NCBI GenBank assembly: GCA_034620365.1 | Contig: JAQGEQ010000380.1 | Span: 1,736,001-1,800,000 of the forward strand | Direction of reading: 5' to 3' | DNA: 64,000 nucleotides | DNA from: Pegea sp. RAD2-039 | Lineage: Eukaryota; Chordata; Thaliacea; Salpida; Salpidae | In this document: positions 35,627 to 47,279 of the stretch, piece by piece | Layout: each line of letters begins with the position of its first letter | How positions within the stretch are numbered: position 1 is the first letter of the stretch | Translations under genes and position numbers: made by a program | The notes under the pieces: model-generated | What the model was told of the DNA's origin: nothing | The model's input: the letters and a program-made list of their open reading frames with translations, nothing else | The model's database searches: none

Positions 35627-35830
35627 TTAATTTATTTTCATACTTCTTAAAAATTCAACAAAAGTAAATTTAGTTTCTACAAAAATTCTAACAGTTCTAT
35701 AAATTGCATTTCTTTGTTGCTTAATTTTGATTAGTGAAGCTTCAAGATCTTTTAGTGGATTTCTGATAGGGATAAATGGGTTTCTATCATTTTGTTTTCC
35801 CCAAGTGTCACTCCTATCTTCTTTCCTCCT
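35627..35830 (-). other. Possible unidentified terminal exon (67 codons)
   Basis: An open stretch of 67 codons plus TAA, with a 3' splice site at its beginning (AG at 35831-35832). It has balanced, charged composition (for example NPFIPIRNPLKDLEASLIK) and sits in DNA of slightly higher GC than its surroundings. No Met is near the start and I found no partner exon. Chance frames of this length are expected in a window this size, so this is only a candidate. Confidence 0.25.
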
Positions 35831-36034
35831 CTACTTGTAGTGAGTTCAATGCGCTTTTAAAGCTATAAACTATTCGACAATTTAGAACTCATAAATCTTT
35901 CTTAAACTCTACTTTATCTGATTTGAAAAAAAGTTTATTCACAAAGAAAGTAAAATACTTGTTTTCTGTTAAACTATTTCAATTTATCAGCAATTTGCTT
36001 AATATTTCATACAAAAAAGAAGAAGAAATATTCA

Positions 36035-36240
36035 ACTTCGGCCGAGAACGATCATGCTGTAAGCCAGGACAGAAATTATGGAAATCCACTTGTTGCTCAT
36101 GCAGCAGGATTCCACTCTCCACACCAAGAAGATTACTCAGTGTAACAAAAGACTGATGCGACCACATCCAGCTGGCATTGCAGGATCTGCCAGAACGACA
36201 CTGACTCCACTGACCAATTGCCTACAAGGCTCCAACCCTG
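36035..36240 (-). repeat. Dispersed GC-richer repeat, copy A (inverted relative to copy B)
   Basis: The reverse complement of this segment matches 49245-49405 closely. A shared core such as AAGTGGATTTCCATAATTTC continues through TGGCTTACAGCATGA and GTTCTCGGCC. The matching frame reads VLADPAMPAGC, then GVESGILLHEQQVDFHNF and CPGLQHDRSRPK. Copy B reads the same peptide with few changes, so the repeat appears to come from a coding source, probably a transposon. Copy A has a stop and a frameshift in the middle. The family is not recognised. Confidence 0.7.
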
Positions 36241-38357
36241 GCTTCAAATTTATAGATATCTATAATTTACAAATAGCGTCGAAACTAATATTTTGCCAGC
36301 ATGCAGCGTATATTTTATTGTTTTTTTAGATTTCGGTAATTTTAGATTGCTTTAAAATGATTTTGTGACATTCCAAAAAGTAGAAACTCAATACAAGCCA
36401 ATGAAATGTTCTATTTGTAAACTTTTTGGTAAAGCAAAATCACTTTATCTTTTAATCTTGTTTTACTGAATGGTATTCCACCTTGTTTAATTCATTTTGT
36501 TAGTAATAATTTCTCACAATCATAGAAATAAACTTATTTATTTGAGCAGCATCAGTTTCTTAAATAAAAAGTATTGCAACTCGAATAAAATCTTACACAA
36601 CAGAAAAAAACATTAAAAGAAAATTCTTTTTTAAATGTTTCAAATGACAATAGATGTTTTGCAACCAGCATTCTAAAAATATATCTAGATATTTGTATTC
36701 TATCAATTTGCAGACACTAAACTTACGTCATATGATTGATTTTCTAAAAATTAATTTGCTTTAAATAAAATATTGATCAGGGTTTTTAATTTGTATGCCA
36801 AAACATCAGGAGCTAACACTTACTCTGTCACAGAATTTCTTCTATTTTTCAATATTTTTCAATTAATTATCGAGCAAGTTTGATAAATATAAATAATGGT
36901 TACTAGTTGCAAGATAATTGTGATAAAAATCATTGGAGCTATGTTTCTGTATTGACTAGATTTTCAAATTGTTTTAAATAAGAAGACAAAATTGTAACTT
37001 AAACCATTTATTGTTGCTGCTTCCATGAAATAAGTAACCAAATGTGAAAGTAAAAATTAGATTTTGAATAAAGTAAACTTTGTATATTATACTAAAGCAA
37101 GTATTATAGAAAAGTAAAAACTAATTTAATTTAAAGTGAAACTTAAAGTTGAGCGATTTTTTAAAATTAAGATAAAATAATTATAAACATAACGAATAGT
37201 CGATAACGAATGATTTTATATTGAAATACTTCATCAAAGCTCACAATAATGATCTTTTATTATTTTATTTCTTTACTTATGGTCCTATAAAGAAATGTCA
37301 TGAACAGCTTTTTTATCTAACCAAAGCAAGGCTGTATACACTTTTATTAGTATCTTCCGTAGTTCATCTACCATTCCTCAACAGTTTATTTATTTAAACA
37401 GTTTTACTTTTACAAAAGTATTTGATAACTTTCAAATAATTGTAATTTAAATTACTAGCAAACATTTCAGTTATTTTATAGTTGTTAATGTCTCTAACAT
37501 GCTTTAACAAACTGTCGACAGCATAGTAATTGTTAGATAAATCAAAAAATAATAAAAAAGTTAATATAAAATATTGAAAGTTTTACTGAAATAATTTAAA
37601 GAAATAGAATTTATATATCAAAAATTATATTTGAAACTGCTTCAAATATAACTTCTTATATATCTTCAGATATATCTTACAAATAAATTTTAAGAGTTTA
37701 ATCTGAGTAAAAATTAACTTTTGTGCTTAGCTTTCATAAGTTTTAATTTTTGAATAATATCATTAATTACTCACTTAGATTGGTATTTTGTTACTTTATA
37801 TTCTTAAATAACTAACATTAAATCTTCTTGACAAAACTAATGAAGAGAAAAGATGATATTCGGTAAAAAATCGTAGAGAAACAACTTTGTTAACCTTAAA
37901 TTCAAATAATTGTCAGTTTTTTGTTTAAGAAAAATCATTTACTGCATAGTTTGTTGAATAAATTTAATTGTTACAATTAAACTTACATCTTACAAATTCT
38001 AGGAGATATGAAATTTCTTAATATTGATAATCAATAGAATGATTAGAATTAGATTATGATTAAGATAATTAGATGATCATTAGTTTAGAGCTTAATTTTT
38101 AAATATCTCGTCTAAAGATGTAGCAGAAATGCATCTTTCGGCTAGTAAATGTATACAAAACTCATCGTTTTTAAAAATTCTATTTTGTTGAGAGAGAAAA
38201 AAAAAGATGAAATAATCTGCTTTGGTAAGCAAGCAAGTAAGTAAGCAAATTTGTTTTACATTTTATCAGAAAAAGGAAAACCTTTTTATATTAGATGGTA
38301 TTAAAACACAAAAGTAACAGACCAGGTTTGTTAAGTTGAAGAACAGAAGAAGCAAGT
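36241..38357. other. AT-rich region upstream of the opsin
   Basis: No exon is supported. A short imperfect AAGC/AAGT tetranucleotide run lies at about 38226-38247. The opsin promoter should lie at the 3' end of this stretch. No regulatory site stands out except the CRE-like palindrome just inside the opsin first exon. Confidence 0.45.
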
Positions 38358-41300
38358 ATGACCGGTGCTTTTGGTGAAGATTCTGATTACTGGTATGACG
38401 TCATTGGGGCGACAATTATGTGTGTCGCTGTGATTAGTCTTTTGGGAAATTTAGCAATTCTAGTTTTGTATAAAAGGTTTGATTTTTAAATGTTTCTATA
38501 TCGATTAAATTAATGTAACTCGAACAAACAGATAATCTTAGTACACATGAGTTGTTAAAATATATAAAGAAGGTATAGTTTTTTGGTATAGTTTATATAG
38601 ATAAAAGTCATTTTTATAAGTAATGGTTTATTTTAAAAGTGTTTCAATAATATAATATAAATAATATAATATATAATATATATAATAATAAAAGTTCTTT
38701 AAGCCATTTCAACACAAATATTTTTTCTCAATAAATTAATTTATGTGAATTTTATTCAGAATATTGTTAAATATGTTAGTTATTAGCTCATTTTATATTC
38801 ATACACTATCTGGATAAATCCTTAGAAGTTCATTTCTAGAAACAAGTAAGTTCTCATGAACTTTGATAACAAACAGTAAGATTTTATCAAAAATAATTTT
38901 TCCTTTACTTTAGTTTTATTGACTGTAGAGATTTACAATTCGACTGTTTTATATTTTTGTGTCTTATAAAATCCGAGTTGCTTGAACATAAATCACTATT
39001 ACATCAACCTTTTGAAAAATCGTGCTCATAGCAATTTTTGTAAATATCAAAAATATCTTGATTTATGCCAAATTTTTTCTGACTTACCTATACGCGGTAA
39101 TTCAAAAAGAAAAAAAATGAAACTATTTCAAGCACAAATTTGCAAGTAAACTAAAAAATAAAGGTTTACTAAATGTTAAAACAAAATTTGTTTGGGACAA
39201 TGATAAAGCCAAGTCTCTCAGTTCCGAAGATACTTATAGTAGCAAATTTCTGCGAAAAGCATGAGCAGCAATTACGAGTCCCACCTCACTTGATTTAAAT
39301 GTTTGCAGTTTCAAATTTGCAGACTCATGTACACCAGTGATGACATTTGCTTTTGTTGGTTGCCAGCTTATGGTAGATTTTTGGTGATAGCTTTTCCCAG
39401 ATATGAGCTTTTTTTACAAGAGTTTGACTATCTTTTAAACATTCAATTCAAACAACTACTTTTATATATTAATTTGTTTTATTAATAATTTTTTGAACAG
39501 TGTCCCTACATTTAAAATGTCAAATAATAATTTTTTATCTATTGATTTATTTTTTTAGTAAGTTTTTTATTAATTTATTTCGTATTTTTTTATACAATAT
39601 TAAATTTTGCAAGCTGTGTGGTTGATTTCGCTCAGAAAAGGCTGTTTAATTTCTAGTGACAAAATAAAATAAATGACTTCACTTTACACTATTTTCTAGA
39701 TTAATTCTAAATGTTAAAAATCAACTTACCGATGACCAAGTTGAATTATTTATTATTTTTTCTAACATTTATTGCTAAAATTGATCTTTATCAACGTTCT
39801 GATGAGCTTTCGACCGAAAAGATCTCTTTAAATAAATTTTCATGAGATAAAAATGTAATTAATTATAAGCCGAATTAAAGTTCAATTTTGATTTATTGAA
39901 TCTGTACATACAAACGTTAAAACATCAATAGCCTTTTATGTAAATAATTCTTCTAGAATTTTTAGTTAATGATATTAGTTTTGTGAAAGAGCTCTTCAAA
40001 ATTCCAAGTACAGGTCTGTAACCGTGGTGAATATACAAAAAGGCTTACAAGCAAACGGATGCTTGGTACTCTATTGTAATGAAAAAATTAATTAAATAAT
40101 AAAAAAATTTCTAAAATAAATTTATTAATCTTGATTAATGAGGGTAACTTTTATTACCCTTTCAATTACCTTTAAAATGCTTGTCTTAAAGGAGTTTTGT
40201 TAAAAAAGTTGAATTCAAAAACGAGTCTTAATTATACCAGTTTATATCAATTCAACTTTCAAAGCAACTCATAAGTACGAAGGAACTTAATTCAATTACA
40301 CCCATCTGCAATCTCATTCTGTTTATAATCAATATATAGCTTATTTTCAAAGTGCTTGTCACAACATAATTTTATAAACAATTTTTAAATTATTCTGCTT
40401 TCGAATATTTTAGTATAAACCATTTCTGCAAATTGGAAGTAAAACCATTTTTTTCTTTATACTGACTATTATAATGATTATATTAGATTATTTGGTAAAA
40501 TACTATAGCTTGCCCATTAATTTTTATTGATTTCCTTAAAAAATACTTAAAAAATTGAACTTTTTATGATCAGCATAGTAATATAAAATGTTTAATGTTT
40601 ATTAAAAACTCTCTGTAACAATGATTTATTTTTGATTTTCGCTACTTACATAAGCTTGTTTTGCTGAACACAGATATCAGGACATTTGTTATATTTGCTC
40701 ACTTTTAAAAGTAAAAGGTTTGCAATCAGTTGCAAATTGATTGATGGTAGTATGAACAGCTTACAGAGTCAGTAAACTATTTTTAAAAGTTTCATTTTTG
40801 AAATACTTGGCAAAAGAAGAAAGCTTGACTTTAAAAAAAAAACTTTGTTCTAAATTTCGAATTCATATAAATTTTGGCTTTTACAGAGTCTTTAAGCGAC
40901 GAAGATCTCGCTTAATCAACATTAATCTGATCTCATTGACATGCGCTGATATTGGTATCTGCATCAGTTTTCCTTTTGTGTTCGATGCATGTTTCCATCG
41001 CGGCTGGCATCTTGGTTCAAAAGGTCTTTATTTTACTTTCCATCTAAATTCATAACCATTAAAGTATCATTTTTGAGCTAATTAAGTTATTAACAAACAT
41101 ATTTTCACAACTTATTTTTCATTTTAGCTTGTACTTCTATAGCATTTAGTGATGCAATATTTGCTTATTCACAAATCTATAACCTAACCCTAATTGCATT
41201 GGAGCGGGTTTTTATTTCAGTGAAAGCACAGTTAGTGGTACCAAGTCTAAAAAAGAAGATTTACTCTATTTTGATTGTATGGATTTTAGCGTAAGTACAA

Positions 41301-42947
41301 TTTACTATATTCTATAACAATAAGAGACCGCTCTATTAAAAAACTGAAAACTTTATGCAGAGGTTAAAAATTAAAGTTGTAAATCTCTATTTTTCTCTTT
41401 TATTTTCACCTTAATTAAATTACTTAAAGATGCTTTTTGTTGATTGAATATTATTATGATAGTAAAAAAGTTATTATTTACAAAGCATATCAATGGCTAG
41501 TCTTCCTCATGTTGGTTTTGGTGATTTTATGCTTGATGGGATTAATGTGAGTTGCACCTTCGATTACCATTCAACTTCAATTAAAAATGTGGCATACATT
41601 AATTTTATCGTGATATTTGGCTTTGTATGTAAGTCTGTTTTATTTACAAATATGTTTTTGTTGATTGATTTAACAAAATAGATTTCTAGCTTAAAATTCT
41701 GGTAAGTTAGCTCTATCTATATTGTTTATAGTTATTTGATGAAAATCCTTTTTTATTATCTGCTGGAAACGTGCTGCAGAAATTTTTAATTTCTAATTTT
41801 AATGTTTAATTTAAATATTTTTTGAAATAAGTTTGTTATTACTCTACAAATTAATTTGCTTATACTACTCTTTAAAAATCAAAATTATAAAAGTTTTTTT
41901 TTTCTAGCTAGCTTAAGCACCAATTCAATCTTAATCAAACAAACTTAACTAAGATTATTTCTTAGTTACTTATTCTTCTATTGTATATCACCATTAACAG
42001 GATTTACAAATTAATTTTATTGATATTCTAGTACCCGTAGTCATCATTTGCATTTGTTATTACAAAATAATTCAAACAAACAAACAAAGCGGCTTCAAAT
42101 TAAATGAAAGCCTGGCAGTGCAACACAGTCAAAATGCTGTCAGGAAAAGAGAAATCTTACTTCTGAAATCTACAAGTAAAGCTGTTATCAGTTTTGTACT
42201 TGCTTGGACTCCTTATGCTTCAATTGCTCTGGCTTCTGTATTCGGATACGTAAACACAACTTCTTTCTATTTATTAGTAAAATAATTTTCAAATAAGTAT
42301 AAATAACTAAGAGTAGTTTTTACAATTGTTATTTAGTATAATTGTTTAAGCACCATAAAATTTTTTAGAAAAAGAGCTGTTGTTATTATTTAGTAAAATA
42401 TGAATAATCATTTCTAATTGTTCTTCTAGAAAACTTCGAGTATAATTGAGACACTATCTTCAATTTTTGCCAAAACTTCATCTGCTACAAACGCTATTGT
42501 TTATATCTGTAACCATCCAGAGTTTAAAGATTTCAAACGAAATGGTAGATACTAAAATAGCTATTATTTGTATAAATTTTTTGTTAATCTTAATGTTCAT
42601 AATTTATAAATCAATAAATACTTATATTCGTATTTCCCAAGTTTGTAAGCTTTATTAAGATATGTTTTGTTTTTTTAACTTACAAAAAGGTGAATCGGAA
42701 TCTCATGTTTTAAAACTTTAAATAGAATTATATAATTTTATGATATTATTGCCACAGGATAACATTTTGATAAATTCGTAGAAATATCTTTTTTATCAAA
42801 AGTTAATAAAAGTTTTTATAGTTTTATTGTTTTAAAATATTTCTTTGTAATAAATATTTATCATGTTTTCAAGTTGATACAGAAGTTAACATTCAAAATG
42901 AAGAACAAGAAGAAAGAGCCGAAAACCATTTGCTCAGCACCGTCTAG
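38358..42947 (+). CDS. Opsin: seven-transmembrane receptor with retinal-binding lysine
   Basis: Seven exons join in phase: 38358-38476, 40887-41023, 41128-41290, 41486-41628, 42032-42249, 42430-42544 and 42874-42947. They give 322 residues. Class A GPCR marks are TM1 GNLAILVLY; TM2 NINLISLTCADI; Cys87 and Cys163 (disulphide pair, the latter in SCTFDY, typical of opsins); ERV at 111-113 in place of D/ERY; AWTPY in TM6 (CW.PY equivalent); and TM7 FAKTSSATNAIVY. Lys275 is six residues before Asn281, exactly the spacing of the retinal Schiff-base lysine to the NPxxY Asn (here NAIVY), which identifies an opsin. By spacing from the cysteines, Asp157 sits at bovine position 181 and Ile90 at position 113, so the counterion is probably Asp157. 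The cytoplasmic tail is short, acidic and lacks palmitoylation cysteines. The opsin class is not assigned. Intron 1 is 2.4 kb. Confidence 0.93.
38477..40886 (+). other. Long first intron of the opsin gene
   Basis: 2.4 kb of AT-rich DNA between two in-phase opsin exons. It includes an AT-only microsatellite at about 38641-38692 (ATAATATAATATATA-like). The small frames at 39303-39485 and 40798-41055 are background. The second overlaps the real second exon in its 3' half. No additional opsin exon is needed to complete TM1-TM2. Confidence 0.7.
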
Positions 42948-43939
42948 TTAAAGAAACACTTTTCAATTAAAGCAAAAAAGCTTTTAGCTGTACAAAACAT
43001 GTTTATTGTATTTGAACGTAAGAAAACTATTAATTTTCAATTTGTATTGATTGGTAGAGATAAAAAAAAATTCTTATTGTAAATTTTAAAGTTGTACTTT
43101 AATATTTATTATGTGTTGTGAATCGTATTTTTAAAATCATTTAATTTACAATTTTATCAAAATTTGCGCTGAAAAAGGTTGACTTAGACAAAAGCTCTTT
43201 TAGAGAATTTTTAGGTCTACATCTGAAATAGTGATTACTAAATCATTGGTGTAAAAACGATCACTTTTTAACTGAATTGGTTTTACAATACATAGAGCTT
43301 GCTCAAGTTTAACAGTATTTTAAATTAAAGTAATTCTCTGTTTACTTTAAGTGTCATTAATTTTCTGTTGTTAACTTTGATGTTCTTTTAAAACAATAAC
43401 CGTTTTTGCTGTATATTTTGCCCTTTTTTCTTTAAATAATTTGTATTTAATTGGAAAATATTGGGAAGCAAAAGAAACTGTAAACAGAGTGGTAGTGCCT
43501 GATAGCCTGGTATAAAAATAAAAAATCCTGATCAATATTCTATTTGAAATAAAATAATCTATAGATAATCAGTCAAATGATCTAAGTTAAATGTTTTTAA
43601 TTTTATAGAATTTAAAAAAAGGTTGTATTTTTGTGCCTTTGGTAGCAAGAAAACATCTATTATCATTTCAACTCTAATTATTCAAGCATTGACAAAAAGA
43701 AATTGTTTTAAATAATCAGTTGTTCTTTTGGCAAGCGCTTTTATTCGTTTATCATTATTGATCGGCCACTTTGTACATTTTTGCAAATATTTCAAGTATA
43801 TCATTACCTAGAAAGTAACTAAATAAAACAATTTTTCTAAACATCAGTTATACTTTTTTATATTTTATTTTTACAGTTGATTTAACATATTTTTGACGCT
43901 TAAACAAAAAACATTGTTAGTAAGATGAGAGCAGGAAGA
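42948..43939. other. Convergent spacer between the opsin and the SLC7 transporter
   Basis: It contains both 3' UTRs. TTTATT at 43864-43869 reads AATAAA on the minus strand, about 70 nt below the SLC7 stop, and is its likely poly(A) signal. No exon is supported. Confidence 0.5.
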
Positions 43940-46900
43940 TTAAAGAAGTGTAGTATCATCAACTTCAGGTGGAACGACCTCCAAAATTTGCTGCAAAAAT
44001 CTTGTAAGGCGCTCTGTTACAAATAAAAAAATAAAAAAGTTTTTACAAAAGATAAGTTTAAAAGCTTTTTACTAAACACTTAGTTTATATGATTAAAGCA
44101 TCATTTTAATGTTGTGTTACAACAGTAAAGTAAATCATCGTTGTCAGTCAAATTAATAATTTGAATAAATCATTATCGTTACAAATAGTGTTCGCTGAAT
44201 AACCCCTGTTTCTAATTTTCTGCTTATTTGTGACACGACCTGAGACAGTGACCTAGGACAGTGACCTGAGACAGTGACCTGGGACAGTGACCCAATAAAA
44301 TAATAGTACTTATCCATTTAAGAAGCCTAGGTGTATAAGCTAAGCGTTTCTGATGAATTTAATCTTCTGCTCTTTTGTAATTTATGATAAAGTTAAAAGT
44401 AAATACTTAATGCTAAATAAAAAAAAAGTTAAAATTATCCAACTCAACAAAAATAAATTACATTTTGTAAACTTCTAAATTATAGTCTTATCCTTTTAAA
44501 AATCCTACAACTTACTGTAGAAAGGTAATTCTAATTTAAAATGAATAAAGGGAATATAGATAAAAACTCCACCAACGATAAAACAAGCAGCATAAAGATA
44601 CTCAATTGCTGGATCTTCTAAAATTGGAGCTACTATTAAATACAAAGAGCAAACAAAACATAAGATTGGAATTCCAATGTAAACCTATGAATATTAGAGA
44701 TAATAAATAAATCATCTTTTGATGTAAAGCTAACCAAACAAATTAATCATGAAATAATTCAATCTTAATCAAAATTATGAAAAAAGTTGTTACTTTAAAA
44801 GGTCTTTCTAAGTTAGGTTTCGTATATCGCAAAACTATCAATGAAAGAAAAGATCCTCCATAAAATATCCATGAAGAGAATGCAAAATAATTAAGCAATG
44901 TTGAAAAATTAGCTGAGTCAGGTATGATCATGATCAATGATATCAGTGACTGAAAAACAGTGAAAGTTATTCAATTTTTTACTATTAAAAAAGTTCAATT
45001 TTTCTGCTGTGCTTACATTAAATATTAATGCTGGGGATGGAGTTAAGAAGTTGATATTTATGTAAGATAATATCTTCATCATATGACCATTTTGTCCAGC
45101 AGCATAAGTTAGTCTGTGAACAGCATTCAATTGAAACTATTTAATGATTTGTAAAGTTAAATAGAAAAGTGATAGTTTTTAGGCAAGTTAATGTTAAACT
45201 TATTTACTTTAACATTAAAATATTTTACCTTCCAGCTGAAAAGGCACCGCCATTAGCAGCTCCAAAAGATGATATAGCAACACCTACAGGAACAATAAAG
45301 CTAAATGCTCCAAGCACTCTATTTCCATAAGTCTATCAATAAACAGTCTAATGAGTTTCAGGTGCACAAGAACAACAACAAACTATCAATGCTTAAAAAT
45401 TTATTTTAATTTTTTGGTTATTAGTTAAGAATAAAAAAATAAGATATCTTATCATTTTGGAAAAGATTTTTTAAATAAAGAAGAAAAATGTTCTTACTAT
45501 AGCTACAGCAGGTGAATTAATAATTTCGTTTGGAGTCATTACTGTGAAATAAGCAACGTTTATAAGAATATACAAGACTGTTACTAAAGGCACTCCAATT
45601 ATTATAACTCTCGGAAAATTTCTGTAAAAGTAAATTGTTTAGCTACTTTTAATTTTTTTGTAAGTTTGACGAATCGTTGCATTATGTAAATATAATCATT
45701 CCCACTTTATAGGATTTTTGATTTCTTCTGTAACGTAGTTTAACTGGTCCCTGAGAAGAAAAATAGTTGGTTAATTTGTTAATTTCAAATCACAATTTTT
45801 CATGCTTTTCAACTCAATTCTACACCAAAATATCATCAAATATATTTGTAATATCAAAATTCTAATCACCAGCCATCATAAGAAAACAATCCACTATAGA
45901 AAGCAACCGCCATGGCAGAAACAGATACTTTGCTTCCTGAAAACCCATTTCTCAAGTTTTCAGTTTCACCTGATCCAAGAAGTACCATTCCACTAATGAC
46001 GATTGTCATAACCACTATCATTTTAGCAAAAGTAAAAATGATCTGAACAACATTTGTCAGTTTCACACTAAAACAATTTATTGTTGCAATGGTCACTATA
46101 GAAAAAGACTTCAATTAATTATCAAACAGTAAAGACAAATTTGATGATACTTAAATACAAGTAACTAAAATGTTTAAATACACATAGAAAAACTGCAGAC
46201 TTGTATTTTAGCCTAGAATACAGACTCAAAAATTGAAATCGTATATACATACATATACAGACTGCTGCAATACTTTTTTGAACATTTAAGGGAGGATTAC
46301 AACCCTGATAAAATGATGCAGCTGAATACTGAGCAAATCCTATTGCATTGATAGCTAAAGATGCTGGTCTAGTGACAATCACACATGTCCAAATATATAG
46401 AAAAGCTGGTAAATCACCAAATGCTGCTTTTAGATATTGATATGGACCACCTGACTTTCTAATCATCAATCCAAGTTCGATATATGATAAAGCTCCTAAA
46501 CATGTAGAATTTAGAGTAGAAAAATTAGTTTTGTAAAGAATTTTTTCAAAGTTAATCTTTCATCAGATCAGTTTTTATCAACCGCTTTTAATTTACTTAA
46601 AACGAAAAACTGCTGAAGCAAGAATAAAATTATTTTCAAGTTTATTATTCTGTAACTTAAAATAATTATTATAATTTATTGTCGATGTAAAAAATACAAA
46701 ACTCAATAAAGGGAAAACGACAACTTGTAATGTATCAACCAAAATTTTGTCAGAAAAAGGTGAACGCATAAAATGCAAAGAAATACTCTGGTTATTTTGA
46801 TTAAGTTAATAATTGATGTTTAAAAAATCCGTTTTAGGAATTATTCACACCAAGAAAAACTTTTTTAAACTCAATGGGTCTTACAATAGATCTCAATTGA

Positions 46901-47279
46901 ACTTACCTAGTGTTGCTAATACACCACATGCTGCCCATATACACAAACTCAATCCAGCAGATTTAACCTCTAGCAAGATGGAAGCTGGTGATAAAAAAAT
47001 TCCTGATCCGATCATTACTCCTACAACAAGTGAAATCCCTCCAAGTAGTCCAACCTATAATTGACTATTTGCTTACTGTATTGTTAAGTTATCTCAAACA
47101 TTATAAATGGTGTTGGATTATATTTACAAATCTTAAGCAGCTTTTAGAGTTTTAATTCGTGGCAATTATGGACTTTGATCTAACTCAGCAAATCTATTTA
47201 ATTGATTTTTCAGAAACTAAAGCAGCTCATATACTTCTTGCTTAAGCTTGACAGCTTGTTCATTATCTTCATCTCTCAT
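43940..47279 (-). CDS. SLC7 light-chain (LAT-type) amino-acid transporter
   Basis: Eleven exons join in phase: 47235-47279, 46907-47054, 46253-46495, 45870-46095, 45706-45750, 45498-45621, 45229-45332, 45017-45113, 44794-44949, 44516-44684 and 43940-44013. They give 476 residues. TM1 carries the unwound GSGIF motif (31-35) after [35 protein letters not shown] and [20 protein letters not shown] are hallmark LAT stretches, followed by NPIKNFPRVI and [14 protein letters not shown]. About twelve hydrophobic segments are present. Cys130, in the loop GCNPP between TM3 and TM4, is placed to form the disulphide to an SLC3 (4F2hc-like) heavy chain. LATs exchange neutral or cationic amino acids at the plasma membrane. 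The precise subtype (LAT, y+LAT, b0+) is not resolved. The start Met lies in an acidic N-terminal tail, and an upstream in-frame extension is possible. Confidence 0.92.
44239..44290. repeat. 13-bp minisatellite, four units, in an SLC7 intron
   Basis: Four head-to-tail 13-bp units of consensus CCTGRGACAGTGA, with one or two differences each, in otherwise AT-rich DNA of the last SLC7 intron. The units are much richer in GC than the surroundings. Confidence 0.9.

Noticed and set aside
46813-47064. Plus-strand 83-residue frame over the SLC7 second exon
   Set aside because: It is the antisense shadow of the transporter exon, which carries the GSGIF motif on the minus strand.
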